A stretch of 64,000 nucleotides of DNA. Origin: Streptomyces griseus subsp. griseus. GTDB lineage: Bacteria > Actinomycetota > Actinomycetes > Streptomycetales > Streptomycetaceae. The position numbers and the translations under genes were made by a program. Numbering within the stretch: position 1 is the stretch's first letter; every line of letters starts with the position of its first letter. Positions 26,665 through 34,833 of this stretch are shown here, in pieces. The DNA is taken from contig NZ_JOJE01000036.1 of NCBI RefSeq assembly GCF_000720255.1, positions 1 through 64,000 on the forward strand, read 5' to 3'. The notes beneath the pieces are model-generated. The model was not told the DNA's origin. It worked only from the letters and a program-made list of their open reading frames with translations, and did not search any database.

Positions 26665-27462
26665 TCAACTGTGCGCCCGGGCAACGAGGCAGGGATCCCG
26701 CCGAAGCACCTCCCGGCTGCCGAGCAGCGTGCCGACGGCCAGACCGAGGGCGGGCAGCACCAGCGTGGCACCGGCCCACAGCAGCCCGGGCAGGGCGTCC
26801 GCAGGCCTGATGGGCAGCCCTAGGAGATCACTGAGCCGCCGCGTGAGCGCGACGGAGAGCCCGGTACCGACGACGGCGCCGATCGCTCCCGCCACTCCGC
26901 CGGAGAGGAGGGCCTCACCGAGCATGATCCGCCGCAACTCCGGCCGCCCGGACCTCAGGATCCGCAGCACCGCGAACTGCCCGACCCGCGCCCGCGCACT
27001 GCCCGCGGCCCGCACGACACCGAGCCACACCGCCCCCAACGCCAGCACCGGCACCAGCACCCGCATCGCGAGATCCGCCACACCGAACAGACCGGCCAGA
27101 TGGCGGACGCGGTCGGACACCGGCGAGGCGGAGAACCCGTCGTCCTGGAGCGCCTTGGTGACCGCGGCCACGTCCCGCTGGTGCCGGACCACGACGACGG
27201 CGGACTGCGCACCCTCCCGCTCCCGGAACGCCTCCGGCTCCTGTCCGGCCCGGGCGGCCGCGAGCAGCGCGGCGGTGTCCTCGGCGAGATGGGCCACGCC
27301 GGGCCCGTCGGCCTGCCGGCTCGGGTCGTACAGCGCGACGACCTTCAGCCTCACCACGGCGGTGGTCCCGGACGCGCTCCCCTCGCCTTGGTGTACCCGA
27401 AACGGACGGACCCGCCCGACCAGCGCACCGAAGTCGGTCCCCTGCGCTGCGGCAGGCCGACG
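26665..27462 (-). pseudogene. Remnant of an FtsX/MacB-type ABC permease
   Basis: Only the C-terminal part of a permease remains. The minus-strand frame has the FtsX-like extracellular strand VVRLKVVALYDPS followed by three hydrophobic segments ending GTLLGSREVLRRDP. Homologous-looking sequence (TDFGALVGRVRPF and on) continues upstream of the first available start until an in-frame TGA at 27465-27463. Full family members exceed 800 residues and are paired with an ATPase gene, which is absent here. A 230-residue product from the GTG at 27357 is possible but would lack most of the transporter. I read it as a decayed fragment. Confidence 0.7.
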
Positions 27463-27465
27463 TCA

Positions 27466-27756
27466 GAGGCCCCTCACCGCACGGCCCGCTCCGCTGGACC
27501 CGGTGTCTGTTCAAGTCACCGGCGACCAGCCCCCGTTCACGCCTAAGTGGGACGCCGGTTGCCCGCAGCTTTCCTGGGCGTGGAGATTGCGGGAGTTCTG
27601 GGAGCTTGTTGGGGAGACCGGTCGGTAGCGGGGGAAGATCGGCCAAGTCGTGATGTTGCTCCGGTTTCCTTCTGCCTGGTGCCGCAGTGTCCCTTGGTGG
27701 ATCTGTGACTTGTGGGGCTCGCGCGCACTCACCCCCCATGCGAAAGGAACCCATCC
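27466..27756. other. Intergenic region between the permease remnant and the DUF1906 gene
   Basis: About 290 bp with no supported gene. It ends with the ribosome site GAAAGGAA (27742-27749) of the DUF1906 gene. I see no clear promoter pair. Confidence 0.4.
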
Positions 27757-29892
27757 ATGGCCGACGAGAGGGTGCTGCGCGCGCAGCGGTTCATCAACGA
27801 CACCTATGGCGGCGTACCGGGGATCACGAAGGTCGAGGAGACCGGGGTGGTGGACTGGCCGACGGTGTACGCGCTGGTGCGTGCGCTGCAGTACGAGCTG
27901 GGCATCACCGCGCTCTCGGACAACTTCGGGCCCACCACGCTTGCCACGCTGACAGCCAAGTGGCCCTCGATCGACGCGAGTTCCGCCACCCCGGCGAACG
28001 TCGTCCGCATCGTGCAGGCCGCCCTGTGCTGCAAGGGCTACGACGGCGGTGACATCGACGGTACGTACAGCGTCCGAGTCGCCGCCTCCGTACGGCAGTT
28101 GAAGGCGGACGCGGGTCTCGACGGGCCGTACCCCGGGGACGCCGTGGTGCCGAAGCTGTTCAAGGCGCTGCTGAACAGGGACGCCTACATCCGTCAGGAG
28201 GGCGGCAGCGACACCGTGCGGGCGGCGCAGCGCTGGATGAACGGCACGTACGTCGGCCGGGCCAACTTCTTCGTCATCGCCTGCGACGGCCGCTACTCCC
28301 GTGACGTGCAGCGGGCGCTGATGTACGCCGTGCAGTACGAGATCGGCATGACCGACGACGTGGCCAACGGCGTCTTCGGCCCCGGCACCCAGAACGGGGT
28401 CAGGTCCGCCACCCTCTCCATCGGGTCGACCGGCGCCTGGGTACGGCTGTTCTCTGCCGCGATGGCGTTCAACCAGCGCCCCGGGGTCACCTTCACGGAC
28501 ACGTTCGACGCCCGGCTCGCCGGACGGGTGGCCACCTTCCAGGAGTTCGTGCGGCTCCCCCTCACCTGCAAGGGCGACTTCGCCACCTGGGCGTCGCTGC
28601 TGGTGTCCACCGGCGACACCTCGCGCCGGGGCAGCGCCGCGGACTGTTCCACCGAGGTCACGGCCGCCCGGGCCGAGACGCTGGCCGCCGCCGGGTACCG
28701 GGTCGTCGGGCGGTACCTGTCGAACGTACCCGGCACCACCCTCGACAAAATGATCAAGCCCGGTGAGCTCAGAACCATGGCCGCGAGAGGGCTGCGCTGC
28801 TTCCCGATCTACCAGACCAACGGTGCCGCCGCGAGCTACTTCACCGCCGCGCAGGGCGCCTCCGACGCCGCCGACGCCCTCTACTGGGCCCGCTACCACG
28901 GCTTCCGGCCCGGCACTCGCATCTACTTCGCCGTCGACTACGACGCCGTGGACGACGAGGTCACCACCAACGTCCTCCCCTACTTCACGGCCCTGAAAGC
29001 CGCGATCGACGCCGACGGCGCGGGCTACCTGACCGGCATCTACGGCGCGCGCGCCGTGTGCGCCCGGGTGGGCGCCGAGGGACTCACCTCCGCGAGCTTC
29101 GTCTCCGACATGTCCTCCGCCTACACCGGCAACGTGGCCTCCCCACTGCCCGAGGACTGGGCGTTCGACCAGATCGCCACCATCGACGTGGGCACCGGCG
29201 AGGGCGCGATCCAGATCGACAACAACATCGCGTCCGGCCGTGACCTCGGCCAGATCGCCTACGCCCCGCCGGCCGTCGCCACCGACCTGGACGTCCGCTT
29301 CGACATCTCACGGCAGGCGGTCGCCCTGACGGACGTACGCCATTACCTGCGCTCCTGGGGACTGCCGGAACGGGGAGCCGGCGACCCGACCCCCACGTCC
29401 ACGCAGGTGACGGCGGGCGCGGACAGCACGGCCGGCGCCTTCGACGTCCTCATCTCCTACGACGCCGTCCTGACCGACCTGGCCCGCACCCTGCGCATGC
29501 GCAAGGCGCTCATCGCCGTGAGCCTGCTGTGGACGGTGCGCACCGGGGCGGCCCTCTCCCCGAAGACCGTTGTCGCCGCCCGCAACTACTGCGTCCAGCA
29601 ACGCATCCTGCGCGGCCCGCTCCTCGACGCGGGCGACCCCGCCGACCTCCGCGCGGTCGCCCGGAAGATGCGCGACGACGACAAGTTCCGCATCAACAGC
29701 ACCGCCTACGCCCTCATCAAGACCGCCCACGACCTGGGCCTGCCACGCCCCGGCCTCGCGGACACGGCGGAGAGCACCCGTCGGCTCCTGGGCGACTTCC
29801 TCGGCTCGGGCGGCCTGGACGGATCGACCCAGCTGGGCCTGTACCAGGTCCTGGAGAAGCACTACGCGCCGCTGCGCGGCACGGGCCGCTGA
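27757..29892 (+). CDS. DUF1906 (Rv2525c-like) glycoside-hydrolase-like protein with N-terminal binding repeats
   Basis: A 711-residue protein. The first 300 residues contain three repeats resembling peptidoglycan-binding modules (VLRAQRFINDTYGG, DTVRAAQRWMNGTYVG, each followed by an FGPxT-like segment). A DUF1906 TIM-barrel-like domain follows at about 302-500: AADCSTEVTAARAETLAAAGYRVVGRYLS, then RIYFAVDYDA with acidic residues in the expected active site, and a conserved DNNIASG end. A helical C-terminal region of about 200 residues follows. DUF1906 proteins such as mycobacterial Rv2525c are thought to act on cell-wall glycans. I see no signal peptide or lipobox, which is odd for a wall enzyme. 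GAAAGGAA lies 7 nt before the ATG. The next gene, 35 bp on, encodes a Tat-exported M15 peptidase, so they probably share a transcript. Confidence 0.75.
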   Translation: MADERVLRAQRFINDTYGGVPGITKVEETGVVDWPTVYALVRALQYELGITALSDNFGPTTLATLTAKWPSIDASSATPANVVRIVQAALCCKGYDGGDIDGTYSVRVAASVRQLKADAGLDGPYPGDAVVPKLFKALLNRDAYIRQEGGSDTVRAAQRWMNGTYVGRANFFVIACDGRYSRDVQRALMYAVQYEIGMTDDVANGVFGPGTQNGVRSATLSIGSTGAWVRLFSAAMAFNQRPGVTFTDTFDARLAGRVATFQEFVRLPLTCKGDFATWASLLVSTGDTSRRGSAADCSTEVTAARAETLAAAGYRVVGRYLSNVPGTTLDKMIKPGELRTMAARGLRCFPIYQTNGAAASYFTAAQGASDAADALYWARYHGFRPGTRIYFAVDYDAVDDEVTTNVLPYFTALKAAIDADGAGYLTGIYGARAVCARVGAEGLTSASFVSDMSSAYTGNVASPLPEDWAFDQIATIDVGTGEGAIQIDNNIASGRDLGQIAYAPPAVATDLDVRFDISRQAVALTDVRHYLRSWGLPERGAGDPTPTSTQVTAGADSTAGAFDVLISYDAVLTDLARTLRMRKALIAVSLLWTVRTGAALSPKTVVAARNYCVQQRILRGPLLDAGDPADLRAVARKMRDDDKFRINSTAYALIKTAHDLGLPRPGLADTAESTRRLLGDFLGSGGLDGSTQLGLYQVLEKHYAPLRGTGR

Positions 29893-29927
29893 CGGGAAGC
29901 ACCGGAGAAGAGAGCAGAGCACCCCAC

Positions 29928-30605
29928 ATGGCAGCAACACGACGACACTTCCTGCGGTCCGCGGTCACCACGGCGGTCGCGGCCGGCGCGGTCGCCGGTA
30001 CGGCCCCCCTGGCCCCGGCCGCCGAGAAGGCGCCCCCCGCCGGCACGGCGGGAACGGCGGGATCACCAGGATCCGCGGGGCAGGCCGGCCGGACCTCCGC
30101 CAACGGCTGGCCCATCCCCACCGCACCGCCCGACGCCGACGGCAGCGTCTGGACGTGCCCGGTGCCGGGGACGGGCTTCGGCATCGAGGTGGCGATCGGC
30201 GACGTGGAGGCGATCCTCGTCCACGTCGTCCGCCGCTTCCACTACGAGGTGGAGACCCTGCGCGCCGGAGACGTCACCGGCTACCGCTCCCCCGCGACGA
30301 CGAAGGGGTACGAGACCAACCACGCCTCGGGCACCGCGATCGACATCCGCCCCGACGCCTACCCGCCGGGCGCGAAGGGCGGCTTCTTCGCCCCCCAGCT
30401 CGCCGTGATCCGCGCCATCCTCGCCGACACCGAGGGCGTGGTGACCTGGGGCGGCGACTTCCCCCACCCCGACGAGAGCCACTTCCAGATCGACGTCCCG
30501 CCCACCTCCCCGAAGGTGAAACAGGTCGCCGACCGCATCCGCACCTGGAACACGACCCCGGGCAGGGGGGCGGGCGTCACGCAGGACCCGCGAAACCGTT
30601 CCTGA
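29928..30605 (+). CDS. Tat-exported M15-type peptidoglycan peptidase
   Basis: A 225-residue protein. The N-terminus has a twin-arginine signal (TRRHFLRSAVTTAVAAG) with Ala-rich cleavage region near residue 35. After a Gly/Ala/Pro linker, the M15 (VanY/D-Ala-D-Ala carboxypeptidase or endopeptidase) fold provides the zinc-site pattern NHASGTAIDIRPD (about 130-142) and the second motif ESHFQID (about 185-191). It should cut stem peptides of peptidoglycan outside the membrane. I chose the ATG at 29928 because the Tat signal begins there; the frame is open further upstream but inside the previous gene. It is 35 bp behind the DUF1906 gene, suggesting a joint role in wall remodelling. Confidence 0.85.
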   Translation: MAATRRHFLRSAVTTAVAAGAVAGTAPLAPAAEKAPPAGTAGTAGSPGSAGQAGRTSANGWPIPTAPPDADGSVWTCPVPGTGFGIEVAIGDVEAILVHVVRRFHYEVETLRAGDVTGYRSPATTKGYETNHASGTAIDIRPDAYPPGAKGGFFAPQLAVIRAILADTEGVVTWGGDFPHPDESHFQIDVPPTSPKVKQVADRIRTWNTTPGRGAGVTQDPRNRS

Positions 30606-30652
30606 CGCTGGGCGGGTGGGTCTCCTTCGGTTCCTCACCGGCCGCCGGGGCG

Positions 30653-33600
30653 TCACCCATGAGTGGCGAACAACCGGTGCAGCGGCACCACCCTCAGTGC
30701 CTCCGGCGGAACCTGGGCAACCAGCCACGTGTTGCCTCCGGCGTACCGGCATTCAAGTCCCGCGGGGGCAGGGACGCACAGCAGGACGCTCGGACCGTGC
30801 CGCCTCCCGGCGCTGAGGGCCGCGGCACGGTCACTCGTCAGATGGACCCACTGCCGGGTCATCGGCCGCAGCCCCTCGCCCCGCTCGAAGATGCTGCGCA
30901 GGGCGGCGGTGGGCGTGCAGTGGTAGAGCGGAGTCTCCGGCTGCCGGATCTCGTACTCGATGGCCGCGGGTCGCGAGTGGCCGTAACGAGCGCGGACGAG
31001 ACCTTCCCGGACCTCGAAGCGCGTCTCGGTCACCGCACGTGCCACGCTGATCAGTTCGTCGGCGGAGACCCTGAGCTTGGGTTCGAGCGTCGTCACCAGG
31101 GTGTCGACCGGCACCCAGCCCTGGTCGTCCCGCGTGATCCCGGGGTCGTGGCGGAGGTGGTAGGCCAGCGTACGGCTGATGCGGCGCCTACGGCCGTCCT
31201 TGAGCTCGCGCAGCGGAGCGTCACCGGGGGTGCCGCGTCGCTCCGCCCAGGCATCGCGCAGCCTGATCGCCAGATCGCGCAGGGGATCGGGCTCAGGGCA
31301 GCGCTGCGGGTCGTCGACCAGGGGCGGCGAACACATCTCGTCCAGGAGTGCTTCGCCATGCTCGCGGACGCCCGGTCCACCCGTGCGGTCGCTCAGACAG
31401 CGCACCGCGCGGACCAGCAAGGAAGCCCGGTAGGCGGTCCACAGCTTCTCGACATCGACGGCCGGGGCACCCTGGCAGCACGACAGCGCCTCCACATAGG
31501 CCATGACCACCTCACGGCGCAGGTCCCAACGGCCCACCGGGAGAGCCGGCACGTCGTCGGTCAGCTGGGCGAGCTCGTATCCCATGGGGCGCCAGCGTGA
31601 CGCCTCCAGATCGACCGCGACGATCCGGTCGGTGTCGGTCACCAGCCAGTTGAAGGCGTGGGCGTCCCGGCGGGGCTGTGGCGGAAGGGCGGTCACGTCC
31701 AAAAGCGCCCACCATTCCTCGAAGAGCGCGTTGGCGTCGCTGGGCGGCTCGTCGGGCAGGATCGCCCGCAGCCACATCCGCACCTCGTTGCGCACTTCCT
31801 TGCGTACGCCCTGGACCGGAGACCGGGGCGTACCGCAGGATCCGTGCACGTAGGCGAGGAACTTCGCCGTGCGTTTGAGCAAGCGGCAGGACGCCTCGGG
31901 CAGGGTGGGTGACAACCGGTCGGCGAGCACCGTGCCGTGCTCGAAGCGGCGCACGGAGATGATCTCCGTACCGTCCGGGAACTGCTCCTCACCGTGCGGC
32001 AGGTCGGCGACCGAGATGGTGGTGATCAGGTCGATGATCCCGAACTCGCCCTCGGCCCCCATGCGTTGCAGCATCCGCTGCACCGCGGCCGACTTCTCGG
32101 TGTCGCGGTCGAAACAGAGCTGCGTCGTCGGTTTGAAGACCAGAGTGGAGTTGGTGAACCCCAGGTAATCGTCGACGGTCACGACGTTGCTGCGACCGCC
32201 GAGGTTGCGGCGCACCAGGTCGGGGCTGCTGATCGCCCGGTCGGCGGCGCGCTCGTAGAAGAAGCCCGGATTGCCGTCCGCGACCGCCTGGATCCACCCG
32301 TCGGTCTGCGGTACGTCGCCCAACTGGGCGCGCATCGCTCCTTGTTCGGCCTGGCTGACGGTCACGCTGCCCTTTTCGAGCTCCCGGCCGAGCCTGACGA
32401 GCGGAACGCAGGAGGTGGTGTTCGTCCCCGTCTCCCGGACCAGTCGGGTGATCCCCTCGAGCCAGAAGGACCGGTTGTCCCGCAACGCGGCCGCGGCCAG
32501 GAGATCGTCGGCGTACCGTATCCGGCTGAGTTCGTCGGTCAGCGGCCCGGCCTTGACGATCGAACCGTCCTGCAACCCGAGCGCCGTGCGCAGCAACTTG
32601 TCACGGTCCATCTCGCCGATGTCCTCGAGCTGGACGTACGCCCTGAGGCAGTCGGACAGGAGTCGGCGATGCAGCGGTTCCGTGGAGGACAGGAAGCGGC
32701 TCTGCAGGTCATGAACGAGCACGGCCGGAAGTTCCACCGCCGGATGGCCGGCCTCCGCGAACCGGCGTAGGTGCTCACCGAGTCCGAAGGGGTTGTTGAG
32801 CCGCCGCAGACCGAGTCGTATCTGCGGGAGCAGCGCCGGTGCCCTGCGGGCTGCGGCGGCCACACAGAACAGCAGCGCGTGCTGCACGGCCTCGCCACCG
32901 CTCGGCTCCCCGGCGGACCTGAGCGCTTTCTCGGCATGTCGCAGGTAGATCTCGAAGTTGTCGTCCTTACCCATGCCGTCGGCCAGCCGCAGCCAGACCT
33001 CGGCCATGAGCAGGTGCCACGTGGTGCCGCGCAGTTCGGTGGGGAACTCCCGGTCGGTGCGGACGGCTCTGCCGAGGTACTCCCGGTTCCCCGTGTGATC
33101 GTGGAGCCGCAGGTAGCACTCCAGGAGATAGGGGACGGCGTCCGCGGCGGGGTTCCCCTCGACGATCGAGACCCGGAACTGTTCTGCCGACGCCTCCAGA
33201 TCCGCGACGCCGACCTGTTCGAACCGCGCCAGAAGCACCGCCGCCTGCCCCAGCCGGCCGGAGAACTGGAGCTTGCTCCTGGTGTCGGTCAGGTCGCTGT
33301 CCGCGACCACGTGAACCAGGTAGGCCCGCGCCAGGCGCAGCGCCCGGCAGAAGACCACCGGGCGCCGCCAGTTGATGGACAGGGCGTGGTCCCACAGGGA
33401 AAGGGCGACACGCTGCCGGACCACATGGAGCGTCTTGGCGTACCGCATGCGCGCAGGCATGCTGGTCGCGGCCTGGGCCGCGAACCGGCACAGATTGCAC
33501 TCGAAGACGAACGCCTCAAGGACCAGGATGGACTGGTCGTAGGCGTTCAAGACGTCCTTCCAGGCGGTGAGGACGAGCGTGGGATCGCTGTCCGCGTCGA

Positions 33601-33952
33601 GGACCCCGTGCACCCAGTCCGCGCCACGGCGCTGGATCCACTCGCCCATCAAGGCGTCCAAGGAGTCGCAACCGATCCACCGCAGTAACTGGACGACCTC
33701 CGGGTAGCGTTGCTCCAGGAGTTCGTTGAGAACCTGCTTGGACGGCGCGGGCCGGAGGGATGTGGGCTGTGTGCTCGGGACGATCTTCCGCCCCGGTTTG
33801 GTGGCCCTCCGGGCCACGTCCAGCGGAGTGACTCTGTTCTGCACGGCGCCCCCGTCGTCCACGCACCAGCCGCCCCCGGCCCAAGGCCGAAAAGCTCCTG
33901 AGAGACTGCGAGTGTAGCGTCCGTCACAGTTGGTGGAGGGCAACATGCTCAC
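30653..33952 (-). CDS. Helical repeat - APH-like kinase - KptA/Tpt1 RNA 2'-phosphotransferase fusion
   Basis: A 1,099-residue cytoplasmic protein with three parts. Residues about 70-580 are helical TPR-like repeats. Residues about 590-860 resemble an aminoglycoside-phosphotransferase/RIO-like kinase: a strand lysine in LVFKPTT (about 607), the catalytic loop RRDAHAFNWLV with Asp and Asn at the canonical spacing (about 760) and VAVDLEAS in the place of DFG. Residues about 920-1098 are a KptA/Tpt1 domain: RTLAYHLRHDPG, RARYGHS, MTRQWVHLTSD and GRRHGPSVLL supply the Arg-His-Arg-Arg set that uses NAD+ to remove RNA 2'-phosphates. Kinase and phosphate remover in one chain suggest writing and erasing of an RNA mark, or phosphorylation coupled to ADP-ribosylation. 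The start is uncertain: GTG 33952, or GTG 33844 behind a TACACT (33916-33911). No partner gene is adjacent. Confidence 0.72.
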   Translation of the reverse strand: MSMLPSTNCDGRYTRSLSGAFRPWAGGGWCVDDGGAVQNRVTPLDVARRATKPGRKIVPSTQPTSLRPAPSKQVLNELLEQRYPEVVQLLRWIGCDSLDALMGEWIQRRGADWVHGVLDADSDPTLVLTAWKDVLNAYDQSILVLEAFVFECNLCRFAAQAATSMPARMRYAKTLHVVRQRVALSLWDHALSINWRRPVVFCRALRLARAYLVHVVADSDLTDTRSKLQFSGRLGQAAVLLARFEQVGVADLEASAEQFRVSIVEGNPAADAVPYLLECYLRLHDHTGNREYLGRAVRTDREFPTELRGTTWHLLMAEVWLRLADGMGKDDNFEIYLRHAEKALRSAGEPSGGEAVQHALLFCVAAAARRAPALLPQIRLGLRRLNNPFGLGEHLRRFAEAGHPAVELPAVLVHDLQSRFLSSTEPLHRRLLSDCLRAYVQLEDIGEMDRDKLLRTALGLQDGSIVKAGPLTDELSRIRYADDLLAAAALRDNRSFWLEGITRLVRETGTNTTSCVPLVRLGRELEKGSVTVSQAEQGAMRAQLGDVPQTDGWIQAVADGNPGFFYERAADRAISSPDLVRRNLGGRSNVVTVDDYLGFTNSTLVFKPTTQLCFDRDTEKSAAVQRMLQRMGAEGEFGIIDLITTISVADLPHGEEQFPDGTEIISVRRFEHGTVLADRLSPTLPEASCRLLKRTAKFLAYVHGSCGTPRSPVQGVRKEVRNEVRMWLRAILPDEPPSDANALFEEWWALLDVTALPPQPRRDAHAFNWLVTDTDRIVAVDLEASRWRPMGYELAQLTDDVPALPVGRWDLRREVVMAYVEALSCCQGAPAVDVEKLWTAYRASLLVRAVRCLSDRTGGPGVREHGEALLDEMCSPPLVDDPQRCPEPDPLRDLAIRLRDAWAERRGTPGDAPLRELKDGRRRRISRTLAYHLRHDPGITRDDQGWVPVDTLVTTLEPKLRVSADELISVARAVTETRFEVREGLVRARYGHSRPAAIEYEIRQPETPLYHCTPTAALRSIFERGEGLRPMTRQWVHLTSDRAAALSAGRRHGPSVLLCVPAPAGLECRYAGGNTWLVAQVPPEALRVVPLHRLFATHG

Positions 33953-34045
33953 AGCAGGTCACAAAGGGGCTTTCCCTGTCCTGCGGCTGAGCTAGAGGGA
34001 CGCGTCGAGAGCTGGGAGTTCCTGTCCGCCGCCGTAAGACCGACA

Positions 34046-34462
34046 TCAGTGGACGGTGAAGCCACCCTCGACGGGGAGAGCTGTTCAGGTGACGAAGCCG
34101 ACGCCGGGGCTGCACAGCCACAGGACGGCCGCCGCGACCTCGTCCGCGCGCCCCAGTCGGCCGATGGGCTGTTCCTTGATGATCCCGGCCATGGCCTCGG
34201 CCTGGTTCTCGACCATGTCGGCGACCATCGGGGTGTCGATGACGCCGCAGCACACGGCGTTGATGCGGATGCCCCGGGGCGCGTACTCGACTGCGGCGCT
34301 GCGGGTCAGGCCGATGACGCCGTGCTTGGAGGCGTGGTAGGCCGCACGCTCGGGCAGCCCGACCAGCCCGACCAGCCCGCCCAGGGGCGAGCAGTTGACG
34401 ATGGCGCCGCTGCCCTGCTCCCGCATCTGCCGCAGTTCGTGCTTCATCGCCGCCCAAACACC
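34046..34462 (-). pseudogene. Short-chain dehydrogenase fragment with an internal TGA
   Basis: The frame keeps the SDR catalytic region (Ser in NCSPLGG, YHASKHG with the Tyr-x-x-x-Lys pair, then PRGIRINAVCCGVIDTPM) but the N-terminal nucleotide-binding half (TGxxxGxG) is gone; sequence before about 34462 is unrelated. Near the C-terminus the expected GFVT-G-TALPVEGGFTVH is interrupted: the glycine codon GGA reads TGA (34087-34085 on the minus strand), while the rest of the tail stays in frame to a second stop at 34046. A nonsense change plus the missing half make it a pseudogene. Confidence 0.8.
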
Positions 34463-34642
34463 GGCAGCGTCGGGCAGCCACCGATTCGTCCGCCGGCGTC
34501 CCAGCCGATCCGCAGACGACGGGCACATCCGCTCACGCATCGCTCACGCGTGCATCCGAAGACGAAGCAGCGCCCGACCCGACCGAAGCCGAGTCAGGCG
34601 CTGCGTAGCAGGTCAGAGGCCATAACCTCCGCCCGCCATCGG

Positions 34643-34715
34643 TAGGCCCTGTGGGACTCGAACCCACAACCAATGGATTAAAAGTCCACTGCTCTGCCAA
34701 TTGAGCTAAGGGCCC
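34643..34715 (-). tRNA. tRNA-Lys (TTT)
   Basis: 73 nt. Anticodon loop CTTTTAA gives TTT. The 7-bp acceptor stem GGGCCCT pairs with AGGGCCT, with a G1-U72 wobble. The T-loop is TTCGAGT. CCA is not encoded. Confidence 0.95.
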
Positions 34716-34758
34716 AGGCGATGTTGCGTGATGTTGCCTCCACGAGCATAGCCGGACA

Positions 34759-34795
34759 CGGCCGTGTCTCCGATCGGGTATCGGGGACACGGCCG
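34759..34795 (-). terminator. Terminator after the amino-acid permease gene
   Basis: A 16-bp stem (CGGCCGTGTCTCCGAT with ATCGGGGACACGGCCG, one G-U) around a 5-nt loop, 39 bp past the permease stop on the minus strand. Confidence 0.7.
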
Positions 34796-34833
34796 CGCCG
34801 GGTGGCCGGATGGGGCCGGGAGTGTCAGGACTG

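Noticed and set aside
34085..34087. TGA as a selenocysteine codon in the SDR frame
   Set aside because: SDR enzymes have Gly at this place, the N-terminal half is missing and no SECIS-like hairpin stands out; a nonsense mutation is simpler.
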